This document shows positions 1 through 7,730 of a stretch of 25,944 bases of DNA, one piece after another. The stretch is taken from contig JALGPX010000136.1 of the NCBI GenBank assembly GCA_023515795.1, positions 1 through 25,944 on the forward strand. The letters are read 5' to 3'. Source of the DNA: Amoeboaphelidium occidentale (taxonomy: Eukaryota; Aphelidiomycota; Aphelidea). Each line of letters begins with the position of its first letter. The first letter of the stretch is position 1. The notes beneath the pieces were generated by a model that did no database searches, had not been told where the DNA came from, and saw nothing but the letters and a program-made list of their open reading frames with translations. Position numbers and translations under genes: made by a program.

Positions 1-234
1 CCCAACCTTGTCCTTGATTAAGATCTTGTCGGCATCTATGGAGGAGTAGTCATTGTAGTGATTCTTAATATGACGACGGAAGCCCGCAACGTTATTAACA
101 TCAGCAGGAAGACTTGACGAGAGGAACACATCTGCGCATGCCGCGCCTTCTCTGAGTATCCAAATCTCATCCGGATTACCTACCTCGGCTTCGGGCATAG
201 CAACATTCTCTTGCCTATTTTGTGCTTGATTCAT
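1..234 (-). CDS. Edge-truncated ORF with possible Crinkler/ubiquitin-like header domain
   Basis: An open frame runs from an ATG at 234 down to the window edge (78 codons, no stop), so the gene continues outside. The peptide contains the run NNVAGFRRHIKNHYNDYSS followed by IDADKILIKDK. In general shape (hydrophobic strand, helix with a R/K-H-I-K core, then a D-A-D-K-I/L strand) this resembles the ubiquitin-like header of Crinkler (CRN) proteins, which occur in oomycetes and early-diverging fungi. The resemblance is from memory and is weak. The same frame is open upstream to another ATG at 339, which would add 35 residues without obvious similarity to anything, so I prefer the shorter start. 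No C-terminal domain is visible, so the function cannot be assigned. Confidence 0.4.
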   Translation of the reverse strand, partial: MNQAQNRQENVAMPEAEVGNPDEIWILREGAACADVFLSSSLPADVNNVAGFRRHIKNHYNDYSSIDADKILIKDKVG

Positions 235-339
235 TTTGATGATACGAAGAGTTGAGTCGCTGTTTCCGAATCCCGACAAAATCGAACCTGATTGGACAGA
301 AATGTCACAAAATATTCCATGATTAGCGCGTGACTTCAT

Positions 340-782
340 AGATTCGGGCAATGTCTCTCGCCAGGGTTAAAAGGACCTGATCCTTCCAAGCAGACTTATT
401 ACTAAAGTATGAATGACCGGCTGACCTTTTAACCGTTCCCATTGCCCCCAGCAGCGGTGCTCTTTTCCTCCGATATCACGGATGCTTCCTCGGAAGGTTC
501 ATCCTTCTTGCGCTTGCGCGGCATGGCAAAAAGTTCTATATGCGACCTTAAATCGATTTTCGATGAGAAGATCGACAAGATTGTACGGCATTGCAGAGCT
601 CAGGGGTCTTTTTCTTGCTTTACAATGCGGAGCCAACCTATTGGCCAAATTCCTGTTAATGGACTCTTGGTTAAGAAGCTACGCAAATATTAAAGGCTGA
701 AAGTTCTTTGCATTTAACTCCCTCGTGATATCTGCAATTTGAAGACAGCCGACATAACTACCACGACTCGCTTTTTCTCATA
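340..782. other. Intergenic region before HTS1, no firm gene
   Basis: This stretch separates the left-edge ORF (-) from HTS1 (+) and probably holds both promoters. Small forward frames at 442-700 have no recognisable content. On the minus strand, 429-524 encodes a 31-residue ORF beginning MPRKRKKDEPSEE, basic at first and then acidic, like the N-terminus of a nuclear protein. It ends at a stop with no convincing continuation, so it could be an isolated first exon, a small protein or chance. Confidence 0.5.
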
Positions 783-2516
783 ATGTCTTTATATCACATC
801 ACTTTACCTTTCCGTTCATCACTGAATACCTCCAGCTGTACGTTCCTACGCGTTCAGCCTTCAGTTAGACGTGTCAACACCTGCGCTGCAGTACTGAGCA
901 GATCACAACAAAATTCTTTTTATACAGTGACGATGTCTGGCCAAGAGGATCTTATCAACCAACTTAAGCAAGCGCGTGCCACTTTGAAGTCCCAAGAGAA
1001 GGCTGGTGCGCCTGCTATAGAAATAGACGCCACTAACAAGAAGATCCAAGAGATCCAAGCTCAGATGAAAGAGTTAAACTTGGCAAACGGTTCCGGTGAT
1101 AAGAAGCAAGCAAAGAGCAAAATTACTGTCAAGACTCCGAAGGGTACCATCGATTACACTCCTGCTGATATGGCCATCCGTGAAAAGATTTTTGGTACCG
1201 TAACGGAAATCTTCAAAAAGCACGGCGCAGTCACTATTGACACTCCCGTTTTCGAATTGAAGGAAATCCTGTCTGGAAAGTATGGAGAAGATTCAAAGTT
1301 GATTTACGATTTGCAGGACCAGGGCGGTGAATTATGTTCATTGCGTTATGATTTGACTGTTCCGTTCGCGAGGTATTTGGCTTTGAACACTGACTGCAAA
1401 AGTCCCATGAAAAGATATCACATTGCTAAAGTCTACAGAAGAGATCAACCTGCAATGACTAAAGGGCGCATGAGGGAGTTCTATCAGTGTGACTTTGACA
1501 TTGCTGGAACGTTTGATCCGATGGTTCCAGACGCTGAAGCTCTTCGTGTCATGAAGGAAGTGTTGGGTTCTTTGGATATCGGAGACTTTACTATTAAAGT
1601 CAACCACCGTGCAATCTTGGATGGTATCTTTGAGTTTGTTGGTGTTTCCGAAGACAAATTCAGAACAATTTGTTCATCTGTAGACAAGTTGGACAAGTTA
1701 CCATGGGAAGAAGTCAAGAAGGAAATGTGTGAGCAAAAGGGTTTACAGCCTGAAGTCGCTGATAAAATCGGAACTTTCGTTAAACTGAGCGGTGGCAAAG
1801 AAGTTATTGATGATTTACTTGCAAATTCTCCGCTAGCAACAAATGCTCGCGCTAAGAAGGGTTTAGAAGACATGAAACTCCTATTTTCCTATTTGGAAGT
1901 TCTTTCAGCTGTAGACAGAGTGCGTTTCGATCTTAGTTTGGCTCGTGGCCTTGACTATTATACTGGTGTCATTTATGAAGCAGTTGTGAATAATTTGAAT
2001 ATCCCTTCATCAAAAGAAGATGAAGGTGTTGGTATTGGTTCTATTGCTGGAGGTGGAAGATATGATAATTTGGTAGGTATGTTTGCACAAAAGAATGCGC
2101 AGATCCCATGCGTTGGTTTCAGTGTTGGTGTAGAAAGAATATTTTCAATTCTGAAGTACAAAGCCTCTCTTCAACCAGTGAAACCGCGTCACGTTGCTAC
2201 TGAAGTATTTGTTGCTTCTCCTAATGGTTGCTTGGAGGATCGCATGAAGATATGCTGTGAACTTTGGGACGCTGGAATTAAGGCAGAATTTATGCAAAAA
2301 ACTAAACCAAAGCTGATCAAACAGTTTGAGTACTGTGACAAAGAAGAGAACCAAATACCATGGATGGTCATTGCAGGAACAGATGAAATAGCTCAAGGTA
2401 AAGTGAAACTGAAACAGAATTCCAAGGACGTGGATCCAGCTCCGAAGGATGGAGTTCTCATTGAAAGAAAGGATATGGTAAAAGTTCTTTTGGAAAAGCT
2501 TGGCAGAACCCAATAA
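783..2516 (+). CDS. HTS1: Histidyl-tRNA synthetase, dual mitochondrial/cytosolic
   Basis: Class II aminoacyl-tRNA synthetase that charges tRNA-His. The 577 residues hold a region like motif 1 (about 153-163), motif 2 ([19 protein letters not shown], 217-235), the histidine-specific [15 protein letters not shown] (386-400), the glycine-rich [14 protein letters not shown] (417-430), motif 3 ([10 protein letters not shown], 445-454) and an anticodon-binding domain from about 470. The first 50 residues are rich in S, T and R and almost free of acids, like a mitochondrial presequence. A second in-frame Met (residue 51, nt 933) opens [12 protein letters not shown], a likely cytosolic N-terminus. 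Yeast HTS1 and other eukaryotic homologues make both enzyme forms from one gene through alternative starts, and the same is inferred here. The stop lies 27 bp upstream of the ALG7 start on the same strand. Confidence 0.96.
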   Translation: MSLYHITLPFRSSLNTSSCTFLRVQPSVRRVNTCAAVLSRSQQNSFYTVTMSGQEDLINQLKQARATLKSQEKAGAPAIEIDATNKKIQEIQAQMKELNLANGSGDKKQAKSKITVKTPKGTIDYTPADMAIREKIFGTVTEIFKKHGAVTIDTPVFELKEILSGKYGEDSKLIYDLQDQGGELCSLRYDLTVPFARYLALNTDCKSPMKRYHIAKVYRRDQPAMTKGRMREFYQCDFDIAGTFDPMVPDAEALRVMKEVLGSLDIGDFTIKVNHRAILDGIFEFVGVSEDKFRTICSSVDKLDKLPWEEVKKEMCEQKGLQPEVADKIGTFVKLSGGKEVIDDLLANSPLATNARAKKGLEDMKLLFSYLEVLSAVDRVRFDLSLARGLDYYTGVIYEAVVNNLNIPSSKEDEGVGIGSIAGGGRYDNLVGMFAQKNAQIPCVGFSVGVERIFSILKYKASLQPVKPRHVATEVFVASPNGCLEDRMKICCELWDAGIKAEFMQKTKPKLIKQFEYCDKEENQIPWMVIAGTDEIAQGKVKLKQNSKDVDPAPKDGVLIERKDMVKVLLEKLGRTQ

Positions 2517-2543
2517 AGGCGCTTTGAGGCTCTAATTTTTCAA

Positions 2544-3851
2544 ATGTTTGCATTCCTGTTGAATCTGCTGCCGTTGATCGAGCTGGACAATTACTCGCCA
2601 CTGACGTCGCTGACGATATCGACTATAGTTTCTGTCTGTGGATTTTTCTTTACGTTAAGGCTGTTGAGTAATGAGCTACTCATGGAGAATTTTAAGCAAA
2701 AGGGACTTTACGGAAGAGACCTTCACCGGAAAGACAGACCAGAAGTTCCGGAAGCCATGGGCGTCGTTTCCGGTTTAGTTTATTTGATCTGCGTCTTCAT
2801 TTACATTCCGGTACCTTTTCTGCCTTGGATGTTTCATGCTTCGAACTTTCCTTATGATCGCTTGGCAATTTACTTGAGTGCTCTTCTATCACTGACTTGT
2901 ATGCTCTTCCTGGGATTCTCAGATGATGTTTTGGATTTAAAGTGGAGGTATAAATTGATAATTCCTACGATCGCGTCAATTCCTTTGTTACTTGTGTACT
3001 CAACAACTTATGGTGTTACAACGATTGCAATTCCGAAGCCGTTAACATTTATATTTGGTTCAGTTATTGATATCGGAGTTCTTTATTATGTTTACATGTC
3101 GATGCTTTCTGTGTTTTGCACTAATTCTATAAACATCCTTGCTGGTATCAACGGAATTGAAGTTGGGCAAAGCTTGATCATCGCGCTGTCGTTGATATTT
3201 AATGATAGTCTTTACATTCTGAGTAATCCTATTGGTCCATTAATAGCAGAAGCAAAATCTCTTACTAAACAGTCACAGGAAGTTCATTTATTCTCTTTGT
3301 ATTTACTGATACCCTTCGCTTTTGTTTCATTGGCTTTGTTTCTGAAGAACAAGTATCCTGCCAAAGTGTTTGTTGGTGATACTTTCTGTTACTTTGCAGG
3401 AATGACTTTTGCGTGTGTGGGTATATTGGGAAGGTATAGCAAGACGCTGTTACTGTTCTTTATACCTCAGATTTTTAATTTTGTTTATGGATTGCCTCAA
3501 CTCAGCCGAATAATTGGATGCCCACGCCATAGAATGCCAGGATTTGATGAGAAAACAGGAAAGCTAACAGTGTCTTATGTTAAAGTCAATATGAAGTCTG
3601 GAAACAAGTTGGGATTATTTTGTTTGAGAGTCTACGAATTATTTGGTCTTGTTCGAATCAAAAGAGATTCAGATTCAGAAAAGGAATTTGTCGAAGTGAA
3701 TAATCTCACGCTTTTGAATCTGATGCTTGTATGGTTTGGCGAAATGGAAGAATGGAAGCTTACGTATCTTCTAATGGTTGTTCAGTTTGTATTTGGAACA
3801 CTTTTAACATTTATCATACGATACGGCTTAGTATACTTTGCCTACTATTAA
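2544..3851 (+). CDS. ALG7: UDP-GlcNAc:dolichyl-phosphate GlcNAc-1-phosphotransferase
   Basis: Catalyses the first committed step of N-glycan assembly at the ER membrane, transferring GlcNAc-1-phosphate from UDP-GlcNAc to dolichyl phosphate; it is the tunicamycin target. The 435 residues form a polytopic membrane protein with about ten hydrophobic segments. Family motifs visible: LGFSDDVLDLKWRYKL (123-138) with the DD pair, NSINILAGINGIEVGQ (194-209), FVGDTFCYFAG (276-286), and CPRHRMPGFDEKTG (326-339) in the large cytosolic loop that binds the nucleotide sugar. Length matches DPAGT1/Alg7 (about 400-450). The Met at 2544 gives a full first membrane segment and only 27 bp separate it from the HTS1 stop, so its promoter must lie within HTS1 or the two genes share a transcript. 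Confidence 0.95.
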   Translation: MFAFLLNLLPLIELDNYSPLTSLTISTIVSVCGFFFTLRLLSNELLMENFKQKGLYGRDLHRKDRPEVPEAMGVVSGLVYLICVFIYIPVPFLPWMFHASNFPYDRLAIYLSALLSLTCMLFLGFSDDVLDLKWRYKLIIPTIASIPLLLVYSTTYGVTTIAIPKPLTFIFGSVIDIGVLYYVYMSMLSVFCTNSINILAGINGIEVGQSLIIALSLIFNDSLYILSNPIGPLIAEAKSLTKQSQEVHLFSLYLLIPFAFVSLALFLKNKYPAKVFVGDTFCYFAGMTFACVGILGRYSKTLLLFFIPQIFNFVYGLPQLSRIIGCPRHRMPGFDEKTGKLTVSYVKVNMKSGNKLGLFCLRVYELFGLVRIKRDSDSEKEFVEVNNLTLLNLMLVWFGEMEEWKLTYLLMVVQFVFGTLLTFIIRYGLVYFAYY

Positions 3852-3945
3852 ATAAAATGAATTCTTTCTGAATGAAGCTTAAAATTATAGACAGCTGAAT
3901 GATCAACTTGCAATAGGAAGTGAAACCAAAAAATGCAAAAAGAAA

Positions 3946-4033
3946 CGCTCTCCGGGGGGCTCGAACCCCCGACCATTAGATTTCCTGGATTTCTCCTAAA
4001 AGTCTAATGCTCTACCAACTGAGCTAGGAAAGC
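3946..4033 (-). tRNA. tRNA-Lys(UUU) with 15-nt intron
   Basis: On the minus strand a full cloverleaf can be drawn. The acceptor GCTTTCC pairs with GGAGAGC (one G-U), the D arm is GCTC/GAGC, the anticodon stem is TTAGA/TCTAA with loop CTTTTA plus A, and the T arm is GGGGG-TTCGAGC-CCCCC. The anticodon is TTT. A 15-nt intron (3982-3996) lies between positions 37 and 38, the canonical place for eukaryotic nuclear tRNA introns. The A box and B box (GGTTCGAGCCC) are intact, and a T-run on the transcript's 3' side fits Pol III termination. Confidence 0.93.
3982..3996 (-). other. Intron of tRNA-Lys(UUU), copy 1
   Basis: Fifteen nucleotides inserted after anticodon-loop position 37. Removing them restores a normal 7-nt loop (CTTTTAA) and a 73-nt mature tRNA including the discriminator base. 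Confidence 0.88.
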
Positions 4034-4200
4034 CGTTGCTGTGCAGTCAGAATATTCTCAGAATTTGAATAACATGTAAGAGCGAGCTGTGTTTCATCCC
4101 AAACTTGCCGCGAGTTTCCATTCAAACAAACTGAAATCGCTTTGTGTTTAGTCCAAGCCGTAAATGATTTCGTTCCAGGATACACTAAAGTCTATTGGAA

Positions 4201-5268
4201 TTAATACTCATTTAGATATTCGGATAAAGTTGGCGGTTCTGTCCCAAACTTGAAACCAATTTCATTCTGGCCTTCCAGACATGTTAGAAAGTTTGTTAGC
4301 AGAACTGAAACCGCATACAACTTTTCTACCGCTGTTAGTTTATCATTTAACTCTTCGTGATCCTCGATATCTTCCCATTCGCTCATCAAAGTGCCATTTA
4401 CCCATTCCAGAGAATATTTGGTCTCTGGGATTGCATGCTTTGATGTTTCATCATCTGTTTCAATTGGTTGTGTATGCAGATAAGGTGAATTTACATGCTC
4501 GAAACTGGAATCGCCGTAAAGAACAAACTCTCGATTAGGAAGAGCTTCTTCAAGACATTGCTCTGCATTAGAGTCATACCATAAACCACAATTACATGCC
4601 GCGCCAGCTTCTGGCCCATAAGACGCAAAAATAATGCCATTAGGAAGAGAGAAATTGAGAAACGATAAACAATAACTTCCCTCTCCGTCAGAGAGCTCCT
4701 CCTGATGAAGTTCTGGCTCACTAACTTGGATTCTAGTATCGTCCAATATCATAAAAATGTTCTTTAAAGGAGCCCCTTGACTTGAAACAGCTTCAGCGAA
4801 TGATGGCATTTTCGGTTTCAACTTCAACAGCCTTTCAGTGCTCATATCCAATAAGTGATGGTACTTGTCATAAATGAAATCCAAAGCGTAGTTAAACAGT
4901 TTGCGTAACTTTGAAGGTGATCTTCCGAACAATGAGGTCAAGTGTTCAAAATCACAGGGATAAGTCAATTTCCTTAAGAGAATACACAAAGCTTCTATGC
5001 CCCTACCACGGACATATTTTGCCTTGACACGTTCCGGAAATCCCAACTCCGTAGCAAGAGTCCTTATCTGATCAACATCATAGCGAAACATCGTTATTGC
5101 AGGTTCAGGTAAATCATCAAGGTCAATTCTCACCGGAGCCTCTTGTGCCGCCTCATATTCCTCCTCGAGTTTCCTTTTTCTTCTTTCTCTTTCATAAAAA
5201 TACATTGCAAATAGCATCAGTATGTTGGTTGAGACCATTTTGAATCGGTTGTTGTAGAACTCGAACAA
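4201..5268 (-). CDS. PIF/Harbinger-type DDE transposase-like protein, possibly domesticated
   Basis: The 355-residue ORF follows the order of DDE_Tnp_4 (PIF/Harbinger) transposases. A helical region RGIEALCILLRKLTYP...LFGRSPSKLRKLFNYALDFIY (about 89-133) is like the family's N-terminal FGxSxSTV segment. Then come FMILDDTRI (172-180) in place of the usual GFIDGT, LPNGIIFASYGPEAG (208-222) in place of the GxI...GPxxGxxHDA strand, FVLYGDSSF (248-256) in place of LxGDxAY, and YSLEWVNGTL (285-294) in place of VEWxFG. Candidate catalytic residues are therefore D176/D177, D253 and E288. The conserved HDA/HDS motif after the GPE turn reads ACNCG. The N-terminus carries a hydrophobic stretch (MVSTNILMLFAMYFY) and a basic cluster. 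No Myb-like partner ORF, terminal inverted repeats or target-site duplications were found. It may be a host-recruited gene or a diverged single transposon. Confidence 0.68.
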   Translation of the reverse strand: MFEFYNNRFKMVSTNILMLFAMYFYERERRKRKLEEEYEAAQEAPVRIDLDDLPEPAITMFRYDVDQIRTLATELGFPERVKAKYVRGRGIEALCILLRKLTYPCDFEHLTSLFGRSPSKLRKLFNYALDFIYDKYHHLLDMSTERLLKLKPKMPSFAEAVSSQGAPLKNIFMILDDTRIQVSEPELHQEELSDGEGSYCLSFLNFSLPNGIIFASYGPEAGAACNCGLWYDSNAEQCLEEALPNREFVLYGDSSFEHVNSPYLHTQPIETDDETSKHAIPETKYSLEWVNGTLMSEWEDIEDHEELNDKLTAVEKLYAVSVLLTNFLTCLEGQNEIGFKFGTEPPTLSEYLNEY

Positions 5269-5490
5269 AGCGAGATTGTTGTGGTGCTTGCGGCAGCTCG
5301 AAAAGAGATTCTCGACAAAGTTTAAACCTGCTATGAAAGACTCTCAAACGAACTTGTTACTTTGATGCAGTCGGTCTGTGAAACTTAATTCTGCTGCGTA
5401 AAACACTAAGCCGTGCGATGTTAAAACATGGCATTCATCGTTAAACCTTCAATTACTTACACCGACGTGAAACTTCAATATACTCGTCGC

Positions 5491-5581
5491 GCCCTCGTAG
5501 CTCAGTCGGTAGAGCGTTCGGCTTTTACACGTATCAAACTGAGTGACCGAAATGTCAGGGGTTCGACCCCCCTCGGAGGCA
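5491..5581 (+). tRNA. tRNA-Lys(UUU) with 18-nt intron
   Basis: The cloverleaf has acceptor GCCCTCG with CGGAGGC, D arm GCTC/GAGC, anticodon stem TTCGG/CCGAA with loop CTTTTA plus A, variable loop ATGTC, and T arm AGGGG-TTCGACC-CCCCT. The anticodon is TTT. An 18-nt intron (5528-5545) sits between positions 37 and 38. One acceptor pair is a C4-A69 mismatch and the next is a T5-G68 wobble, so the stem is weaker than normal. The A and B boxes are intact and a TTTTT run follows at about 5590. It faces away from the other tRNA-Lys(UUU) copy and is clearly different from it in stems and intron. Confidence 0.9.
5528..5545 (+). other. Intron of tRNA-Lys(UUU), copy 2
   Basis: Eighteen nucleotides after anticodon-loop position 37. 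Removal leaves the loop CTTTTAA and a 73-nt tRNA. The sequence is unrelated to the intron in the other Lys copy. Confidence 0.85.
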
Positions 5582-5656
5582 TCAGGGACTTTTTGCCGGA
5601 TACTACAACATCCTCTACTATTCACACGATGACAGGACTTATTTTTTTGACTTTGG

Positions 5657-5669
5657 GAACATCCTGGAA
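5657..5669. promoter_or_regulatory. Candidate imperfect heat-shock element upstream of STI1
   Basis: GAA-CA-TCC-TG-GAA matches the alternating GAAnnTTCnnGAA pattern of heat-shock elements except for one base in the middle unit. It lies about 230 bp upstream of the STI1 start. A second two-unit site, TTC-CG-GAA, is at 5797-5804. STI1 is a known heat-shock factor target in yeast, so the placement fits, but such short matches also arise by chance. Confidence 0.35.
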
Positions 5670-5899
5670 TCGAGAAAGACGCAGCATTAGTATCGCACGT
5701 GAAACAAGTCGTGATAAATGCGTCAAACCATTTAGATATCACAACAAGCCTCTCTTTGAATGCCGCGTGCACCCACTCTCGATGATCGATGCTACCTTCC
5801 GGAATTTAAGGGTGAAACGATTCCCGTTTACAATTTGAAGCTTGCTACTCCAATCAGTGAATCATTCTTGGAGTTTCTGAATTGTTCCGTTTCCAAAGA

Positions 5900-7639
5900 A
5901 TGACTACAGACACCGAATTAACTGCTGAACATTTGAAACGTCAGGGCAACGCTGCTTTCCAGAGTGGCGACTACAACACTTCAATTAAACTGTTCACTAA
6001 TGCGATTCAGAAGGACAATGCTAATCACGTCCTCTACAGCAACAGATCAGCATCGTACTGCGGTCTAAAGGAATACGAAAAAGCTTTGGAAGATGCTGAA
6101 AAGTGTGTTGGATTATCGCCTGAATGGGGCAAAGGTTACGGCCGTAAAGGTGCTGCTTTGTTTGGTCTGGGAAAGTTTGACGATGCCGTTGCTTCTTACG
6201 AAAAAGGTTTACAATTGGATCCTAATAACGCTGCATTGAAAAAAGGGTTGGAAGACGCTTTGAGTGCGCGTGCTTCAGGTGGCGCAGGTCCTGGTGGTAT
6301 GGGTAACTTGTTTGGCAACATGTTTAGCGGAGACCTTTTAGCTAAAGTTGCGGCAAGTCCTCAGTTGGCACCATTCTTGACACAGCGCGATTACGTGGAA
6401 AAGTTGCAAGAGATTCAGAAGAATCCAGACTCCATGGTGAACTATTTGAGCGATCCGCGTATTGTTAAAACTATGGCTGTTTTCAGTGGCATTGACATTA
6501 AGATGGCAGATCCTGGACAGGATGACATGCCTGTTGATACTGAACCACCAAAGACTGAGTCAAAACCTGCTTATGAACCTGCTCCTCCTGCTGAACCTGA
6601 GCAAGAGCCAGAGCCTGTTCCAGAAGAAGAAGCAAAGGCAAAACAACTCAAGGAACAAGCAAACGGATTTTATAAGCAAAAGAAGTTTGATGAAGCCTTG
6701 GAAAAGTACACTGCTGCTTGGGAATTATACAAGGATGATATAACAATCTTGACAAACAAGGGCGCTGTTCTGTTTGAGCTCGGAAAGTATGATGATTGTA
6801 TTAAAGTTTGCGAAGAAGCTGTTGAGAGAGGAAGAGAGGTAAGAGCAGATTTTAAACATATTGCTCGTGCTCTTTATCGCATTGGTAACTCTTACTTTAA
6901 GTTGGAGAACTATACTGAGGCTATTAAATTCTTGCAAAAGTCTCTAACTGAACACCGCAATGCTGAAACATTGAATAGGTTGAAAGAAGCTGAAGCAATT
7001 AAAGACAGACTTGAAAGGGAAGCTTATCAAGACCCTGCTAAAGCTGATGAAGCACGTACGAAGGGAAACGAATTGTTTAAAGACTCTAAATATGCCGAAG
7101 CGGTCAGCTTTTACAGCGAGTCTATTAAGCGGGCTGAAAAAGATCCACGTGGATATAGCAATCGTGCTGCCTGCTATACAAAATTGATGGCTCTTCCTGA
7201 AGCTTTGAGAGATGTTGAAAAGGCAATCTCTTTGGATCAAACTTTCATCAAGGCATACATCCGAAAAGCTGCTATTCAGTTTCAGATGAAGGAATACACG
7301 AAATGTATGCAGACTTGTGATGACGCTCTAGTTGTTGACGCAGAATATCATCAAGGAAAGAATGCTGCTGAATTGCAGTCACAAAAACAGAAGGCTCAAT
7401 TTGCAATGATGGGTTATGGTGCAGATGAAGGACAAGATGAAAGTCTTTCTCAGGAAGAGAAGTTAAAGAGAGCTATGCAGAATCCTAAAGTTCAAGAGAT
7501 TTTGGCTGATCCAGTGATGAGACAAATCTTGGAACAAATGAGCACTAACCCTGAGGCCGCTAGAGACCATTTGAAGAACCCATCTGTTAGGGAGAAAGTG
7601 CAAATTTTAGCTGCTGCTGGTGTTATTAGCATTCGCTGA
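5900..7639 (+). CDS. STI1: STI1/Hop, Hsp70-Hsp90 organising co-chaperone
   Basis: Cytosolic adaptor that passes client proteins from Hsp70 to Hsp90. From the ATG at 5900 the protein has 579 residues (yeast Sti1 has 589). Domain order: TPR1 (about 10-120), first DP domain (about 140-197), a proline/glutamate-rich linker (about 210-243), TPR2A (about 246-362), TPR2B (about 381-495) and a second DP domain (about 520-576, with LKRAMQNPKVQEILADP and NPSVREKV). The carboxylate-clamp style residues (K-x-x-G-N near the start of each TPR block and N-R-S/A in their second helices) are visible. I chose 5900 because the frame upstream opens only with a non-ATG codon. It is followed 91 bp later by the first secreted-family gene. 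Confidence 0.96.
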   Translation: MTTDTELTAEHLKRQGNAAFQSGDYNTSIKLFTNAIQKDNANHVLYSNRSASYCGLKEYEKALEDAEKCVGLSPEWGKGYGRKGAALFGLGKFDDAVASYEKGLQLDPNNAALKKGLEDALSARASGGAGPGGMGNLFGNMFSGDLLAKVAASPQLAPFLTQRDYVEKLQEIQKNPDSMVNYLSDPRIVKTMAVFSGIDIKMADPGQDDMPVDTEPPKTESKPAYEPAPPAEPEQEPEPVPEEEAKAKQLKEQANGFYKQKKFDEALEKYTAAWELYKDDITILTNKGAVLFELGKYDDCIKVCEEAVERGREVRADFKHIARALYRIGNSYFKLENYTEAIKFLQKSLTEHRNAETLNRLKEAEAIKDRLEREAYQDPAKADEARTKGNELFKDSKYAEAVSFYSESIKRAEKDPRGYSNRAACYTKLMALPEALRDVEKAISLDQTFIKAYIRKAAIQFQMKEYTKCMQTCDDALVVDAEYHQGKNAAELQSQKQKAQFAMMGYGADEGQDESLSQEEKLKRAMQNPKVQEILADPVMRQILEQMSTNPEAARDHLKNPSVREKVQILAAAGVISIR

Positions 7640-7668
7640 ACAAGTTTTGCGTGCTGATGAGGAATGCG

Positions 7669-7681
7669 GTTGCTAAGCAAC
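7669..7681. promoter_or_regulatory. Palindrome resembling an RFX X-box
   Basis: GTTGCT-A-AGCAAC is a perfect two-armed palindrome around a one-base spacer, 49 bp upstream of the first secreted-family gene and 30 bp after the STI1 stop. It matches the general RFX-type X-box (GTTGCY, short spacer, RGCAAC). It could equally be a hairpin in the STI1 3' end. No second copy was noticed upstream of the paralogue. Confidence 0.3.
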
Positions 7682-7730
7682 GACTCGAAATAAAAGCTGG
7701 TGGCGTGATGACTACTACTGTTATCGTGTG

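Noticed and set aside
442-700. Two short forward ORFs before HTS1
   Set aside because: Overlapping frames, no motif, no fitting neighbours.
5428-5838. 136-codon forward ORF across the second tRNA-Lys
   Set aside because: Its LVAQSVERSAF-like peptide is the familiar artefact of translating a tRNA gene; the rest has no protein-like features.
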